DNA of 5,294 bases, taken from VRUE01 sp035605155 (lineage in GTDB: Bacteria > Actinomycetota > Thermoleophilia > Solirubrobacterales > 70-9). The stretch covers positions 1 through 5,294 of the forward strand of contig DATNHC010000007.1 in NCBI GenBank assembly GCA_035605155.1. Direction: 5' to 3'. The position numbers and the translations under genes were made by a program. This document shows positions 1-5,294 of this stretch, piece by piece. The notes below the pieces were generated by a model that was not told where the DNA came from, ran no database searches, and was given only the letters and a program-made list of their open reading frames with translations. Numbering within the stretch: the stretch's first letter is position 1; each line of letters starts with the position of its first letter.

Positions 1-3903
<3,903 letters not shown>

Positions 3904-3907
3904 CGTC

Positions 3908-3930
3908 GCGAGGGGCGGGATGCCCCTCGC
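3908..3930 (+). other. Hairpin just after the rpoC stop
   Basis: A perfect 9-bp GC-rich stem (GCGAGGGGC paired with GCCCCTCGC) encloses a 5-base loop GGGAT, starting 4 bases after the rpoC stop codon. No T-run follows on either strand, so it is not a classical intrinsic terminator. It could protect the mRNA 3' end, help RNA polymerase pause before the next hairpin, or act as a T-less terminator of the kind proposed in high-GC Actinomycetota. The structure is read directly; the role is inferred. Confidence 0.7.
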
Positions 3931-3936
3931 CCGGAC

Positions 3937-3966
3937 AAACGGCGGCCTAATCTAGGCCGCCGTTTT
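3937..3966 (+). terminator. Rho-independent terminator of rpoC
   Basis: A perfect 13-bp inverted repeat (AAACGGCGGCCTA with TAGGCCGCCGTTT) has a 3-base loop ATC. The right arm runs into TTTT at 3963-3966. It lies 33 bases after the rpoC stop and 20 bases before the insertion sequence, so it should end the rpoC transcript before the element. On the minus strand the stem ends in only TTT followed by G, so it may slow transcripts leaving the transposase gene, but less efficiently. Confidence 0.88.
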
Positions 3967-3986
3967 GAGTATCCGCCCGTTCGAGG

Positions 3987-4012
3987 TGAGCCGGACCAGG
4001 TTTGACGGAGAC
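3987..4012. repeat. Terminal inverted repeat of the IS, transposase 3' end
   Basis: This is the inverted repeat at the low-coordinate end, beginning TGAGCCGGACCAGGTT and ending ACGGAGAC. It matches the reverse complement of 5269-5294 at 24 of 26 positions; the mismatches are positions 17 and 18 (TG here, CC at the other end). It is the downstream end relative to the transposase, termed IRR. Bases 4013-4032 between it and the orfB stop hold no gene. Confidence 0.95.
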
Positions 4013-4032
4013 CGTTTTAGTTGGTTTCCAAT

Positions 4033-4923
4033 TTAAGAGAGATTGCTCAGTTGGACCTCCTGGGCAACGTATAGGTCCTCGAACTCAGCGGGTGGAAGGT
4101 CACCGAGAGATTCGTGCAGGCGGTCGTTGTTGAACCAGGCGATGTACTCGACAACGGCAAGCTCGAGCTGCGTGCGGGGGCGCCAAGAGCGATCGGCGAT
4201 CAGCTCGGTCTTGAAGGAGTCGACGAAGCTCTCAGCCATCGCGTTGTCGTAGGCGTCTCCGACCGAGCCGACAGAGGCGAGAACACCGTGGTCGTCAAGG
4301 GTCTGTGTGTAGTCGATCGAGGTGTACTGACTACCGCGATCTGAGTGGTGCACCAGCTCGATGTCGGCGCCGGGCTCGCGCTGGGCGAGCGCCATCCGCA
4401 GCGCATCGAGGACGAGATCGGTCCGCATGTGCGGCGCCAGCTGCCAGCCGACGATCTTGCGGCTGAAGGCGTCGATCACGAAGGAGAAGAACAACGCTCC
4501 CTCCCAGCTGCGCAGGTAGGTGAAGTCGCCGACCCAGAGCCGGTTGGGGGCCTCGGCGCTGAAGTCGCGCTCGACCAGGTCGGGCCGGCGGTGAGCCAGG
4601 GGGTCGGGCTTTGTCGTCCGCCAGGCCTTTCCGCGCCGCTTGGCGCCTTGGATTCCCGCGCCCTTCATCAACCGCTGCACCCGGCCCCGGCCGACCCCCT
4701 CGCCTTCACGCTGCAGGGCGATCCACATCCGCCGGTAGCCGTAGGCGCAGTAGTTGCGCTCGTGGATCTCGCGAATGCGGGTGAGCAGGCGCTCGTCCTC
4801 GATTGCTCGTGCCGATCGCCTGCCCTTGGCGCGCTCGTAGTAGGCGGAGGCCGACACCTCCAAGGTGGCGCAGATCGGCTCGACCCCGAAGCGCTCGCGG
4901 TGCTCCTCGATGAAGGAGCTCAC
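4033..4923 (-). CDS. IS3-family transposase OrfB, DDE (rve) integrase core
   Basis: This is the catalytic half of the transposase, which cuts and joins the IS ends to form the circular intermediate typical of IS3 elements. Read as the frameshifted OrfAB product (starting at 5222, 396 residues), it has an HTH_21-like segment with YGYRRMW, then the integrase core. The catalytic acids are D233 in WVGDFTY (4525-4527), D295 in HHSDRGSQYTS (4339-4341) and E331 in DNAMAESF (4231-4233), giving the DD(35)E spacing of the family. The C-terminal WFNNDRLHESLGDLPPAEFE block is also typical. The start given is a GTG whose last two bases overlap the orfA TGA (GTGA), giving 296 residues. It lacks a clear Shine-Dalgarno, so most product probably comes from -1 frameshifting at 4953-4959 rather than this start. 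The frame stays open upstream to 5097, but that part overlaps orfA. Confidence 0.95.
   Translation of the reverse strand: MSSFIEEHRERFGVEPICATLEVSASAYYERAKGRRSARAIEDERLLTRIREIHERNYCAYGYRRMWIALQREGEGVGRGRVQRLMKGAGIQGAKRRGKAWRTTKPDPLAHRRPDLVERDFSAEAPNRLWVGDFTYLRSWEGALFFSFVIDAFSRKIVGWQLAPHMRTDLVLDALRMALAQREPGADIELVHHSDRGSQYTSIDYTQTLDDHGVLASVGSVGDAYDNAMAESFVDSFKTELIADRSWRPRTQLELAVVEYIAWFNNDRLHESLGDLPPAEFEDLYVAQEVQLSNLS
4902..4919 (-). other. Hairpin at the start of orfB
   Basis: On the minus strand GCTCCT and AGGAGC form a 6-bp stem around a 6-base loop, immediately after the orfA stop and the orfB GTG. It starts 33 bases beyond the slippery heptamer, farther than usual for a simple frameshift stimulator. 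It competes with the 4916-4946 pairing for bases 4916-4919. Role unknown. Confidence 0.4.
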
Positions 4924-4946
4924 TTCGGTCGGTGTGGGTCGAGCTC
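4916..4946 (-). other. Possible frameshift-stimulating stem
   Basis: On the minus strand GAGCTC (4946-4941) can pair with a second GAGCTC (4921-4916) across a 19-base loop. The stem begins 6 bases after the slippery heptamer, a spacing common for stimulatory structures of -1 frameshifting in IS elements. The stem is only 6 bp and its loop is large, so this is a candidate only. Its distal arm lies directly at the orfA stop and orfB GTG start. Confidence 0.4.
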
Positions 4947-5222
4947 GGCCGCGAAAAAAGCCGAGGCGGACTTGAGGATTTCGTTGGCTCGGCGCAGCTC
5001 GCGCACCTCGCCGCGCAGGCGGCCCAACTCTTGACGCTCCTCGCTGCTCAACAGCTCCTTGCGTTTGCCGGCATCGGCTTCGGCCTGGCGCACCCATTTG
5101 CGCAGCGTCTCGGACGGAATGCCGAGATCGCGGGCTACGTGGGTGACAGGGCGACCGGACTCAAAGACCAGGCGGGCGCCTCGGTCAAGCAACTCCTCGG
5201 GGTACTTCCTCTGTCGTGGCAT
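4920..5222 (-). CDS. IS3-family transposase OrfA, HTH DNA-binding protein
   Basis: This 100-residue protein is the DNA-binding and oligomerising part of the IS3 transposase; in this family the separate OrfA often also represses transposition. It opens MPRQRKYPEEL, followed by a helix-turn-helix around residues 26-46 (VTHVARDLGIPSETLRKWVRQ, split VTHVARDLGI and PSETLRKWVRQ). A leucine-zipper-like coiled coil covers about 57-84, with L69, L76 and L83 seven apart. The ending SASAFFAAELD is characteristic of the family. The ATG at 5222 lies 46 bases inside the right inverted repeat. A GGAG lies 13 bases upstream of it, which is a long spacing, so the ribosome site is weak. The stop TGA overlaps the orfB GTG. 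F90 is the last residue shared with the frameshifted OrfAB. Confidence 0.95.
   Translation of the reverse strand: MPRQRKYPEELLDRGARLVFESGRPVTHVARDLGIPSETLRKWVRQAEADAGKRKELLSSEERQELGRLRGEVRELRRANEILKSASAFFAAELDPHRPK
4953..4959 (-). promoter_or_regulatory. Programmed -1 ribosomal frameshift site (T TTT TTC)
   Basis: In the orfA frame the minus strand reads GCT TTT TTC GCG, which contains the X XXY YYZ heptamer T TTT TTC. A -1 slip there moves ribosomes into the orfB frame and joins OrfA residues 1-90 to 306 residues read from 4953 to 4033, giving a 396-residue OrfAB. OrfA codons 89-90 (FF) sit on the site. This position, just before the orfA stop, is where IS3 elements normally shift. The run of six T in a GC-rich gene also stands out by composition. 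Confidence 0.85.
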
Positions 5223-5228
5223 GGCTCG

Positions 5229-5261
5229 GGAGAATCTCCATTCCCCAGGACAAGATCCTGG
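5229..5261 (-). promoter_or_regulatory. orfA leader with two small inverted repeats
   Basis: Two inverted repeats lie between the right terminal repeat and the orfA start. CCAGGA/TCCTGG (5245-5261) makes a 6-bp stem with a 5-base loop. GGAGA/TCTCC (5229-5239) places the only GGAG ribosome-site candidate within a short palindrome. Such leaders can hide the transposase start when transcripts enter from flanking DNA. I could not identify convincing -35 and -10 boxes in this stretch. Structure is seen; the role is inferred. Confidence 0.4.
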
Positions 5262-5268
5262 CTTCGGA

Positions 5269-5294
5269 GTCTCCGTGGAACCTGGTCCGGCTCA
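5269..5294. repeat. Terminal inverted repeat of the IS, transposase 5' end
   Basis: This is the inverted repeat at the high-coordinate end, termed IRL relative to the transposase. On the minus strand it begins TGAGCCGGACCAGGTT and ends ACGGAGAC. It matches the left copy at 24 of 26 positions. Its terminal base coincides with the window end, so flanking host DNA is absent. Confidence 0.95.

Larger units (their letters stand above)
3987..5294 (-). mobile_element. IS3-family insertion sequence, 1308 bp, apparently complete
   Basis: The element is bounded by 26-bp terminal inverted repeats that begin TG and end CA, as is usual for the IS3 family. It holds the usual two overlapping reading frames, orfA (HTH plus leucine zipper) and orfB (DDE integrase core), with a slippery T6C site between them. 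Its length is normal for the family (roughly 1.2-1.5 kb). The protein and end sequences resemble, from memory, the IS6110/IS3-group type; no named element is assigned. Both frames and all three catalytic acidic residues are intact, so it looks potentially active. The last window base is the last IS base, so the target duplication cannot be confirmed; AGG at 3984-3986 is the left-side candidate. Coding strand is minus, facing rpoC. Confidence 0.95.

Noticed and set aside
4021..4031. TTGG/CCAA mini-hairpin after the orfB stop as a terminator
   Set aside because: Only 4 AT-containing pairs and no useful T-run on the minus strand; too weak to call.
4345..5034. A 229-codon plus-strand open frame across the transposase
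   Set aside because: It is antisense to orfB, which has clear DDE motifs; the plus-strand translation has no family features.
4924..5097. An ATG at 5097 as the true orfB start
   Set aside because: The added residues overlap orfA out of frame and have no transposase similarity; the frameshift fusion or the GTG at 4923 fits the family.

Overview
The window holds two things: the 3' part of a housekeeping RNA polymerase gene, rpoC (beta' subunit), and a complete-looking IS3-family insertion sequence lying tail-to-tail with it. I see no undescribed multi-gene system. The protein is actinobacterial in style: high GC, the signature text near CYCGKYKRV and CERCGVEVTR, a helical charged insertion of about 100 residues after the N-terminal zinc-binding domain, and no large insertion in the trigger loop. 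The best guess is a high-GC member of the Actinomycetota, possibly a deep-branching class such as Thermoleophilia. The class is inferred from remembered sequences, not from a search.

Layout. Bases 1-3903 (+) encode 1300 residues of beta', open at the 5' edge; by comparison with E. coli about 58 N-terminal residues are missing. Bases 3904-3986 are a short intergenic stretch with two successive hairpins, the second a good intrinsic terminator (3937-3966). Bases 3987-5294 are a 1308-bp insertion sequence bounded by 26-bp imperfect terminal inverted repeats (24 of 26 matching). It carries orfA (5222-4920, -) and orfB (4923-4033, -). A T TTT TTC slippery heptamer near the end of orfA would join them by -1 frameshifting into a 396-residue DDE transposase. 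The window's last base is the last base of the insertion sequence, so the outer flank and target duplication cannot be seen.

How the parts relate. rpoC transcription should end at the 3937-3966 terminator, 20 bases before the insertion sequence begins, so the insertion appears to leave the polymerase gene and its terminator intact. The transposase is transcribed towards rpoC. Whatever normally follows rpoC (a translation-factor or ribosomal-protein operon in many bacteria) lies beyond the window.
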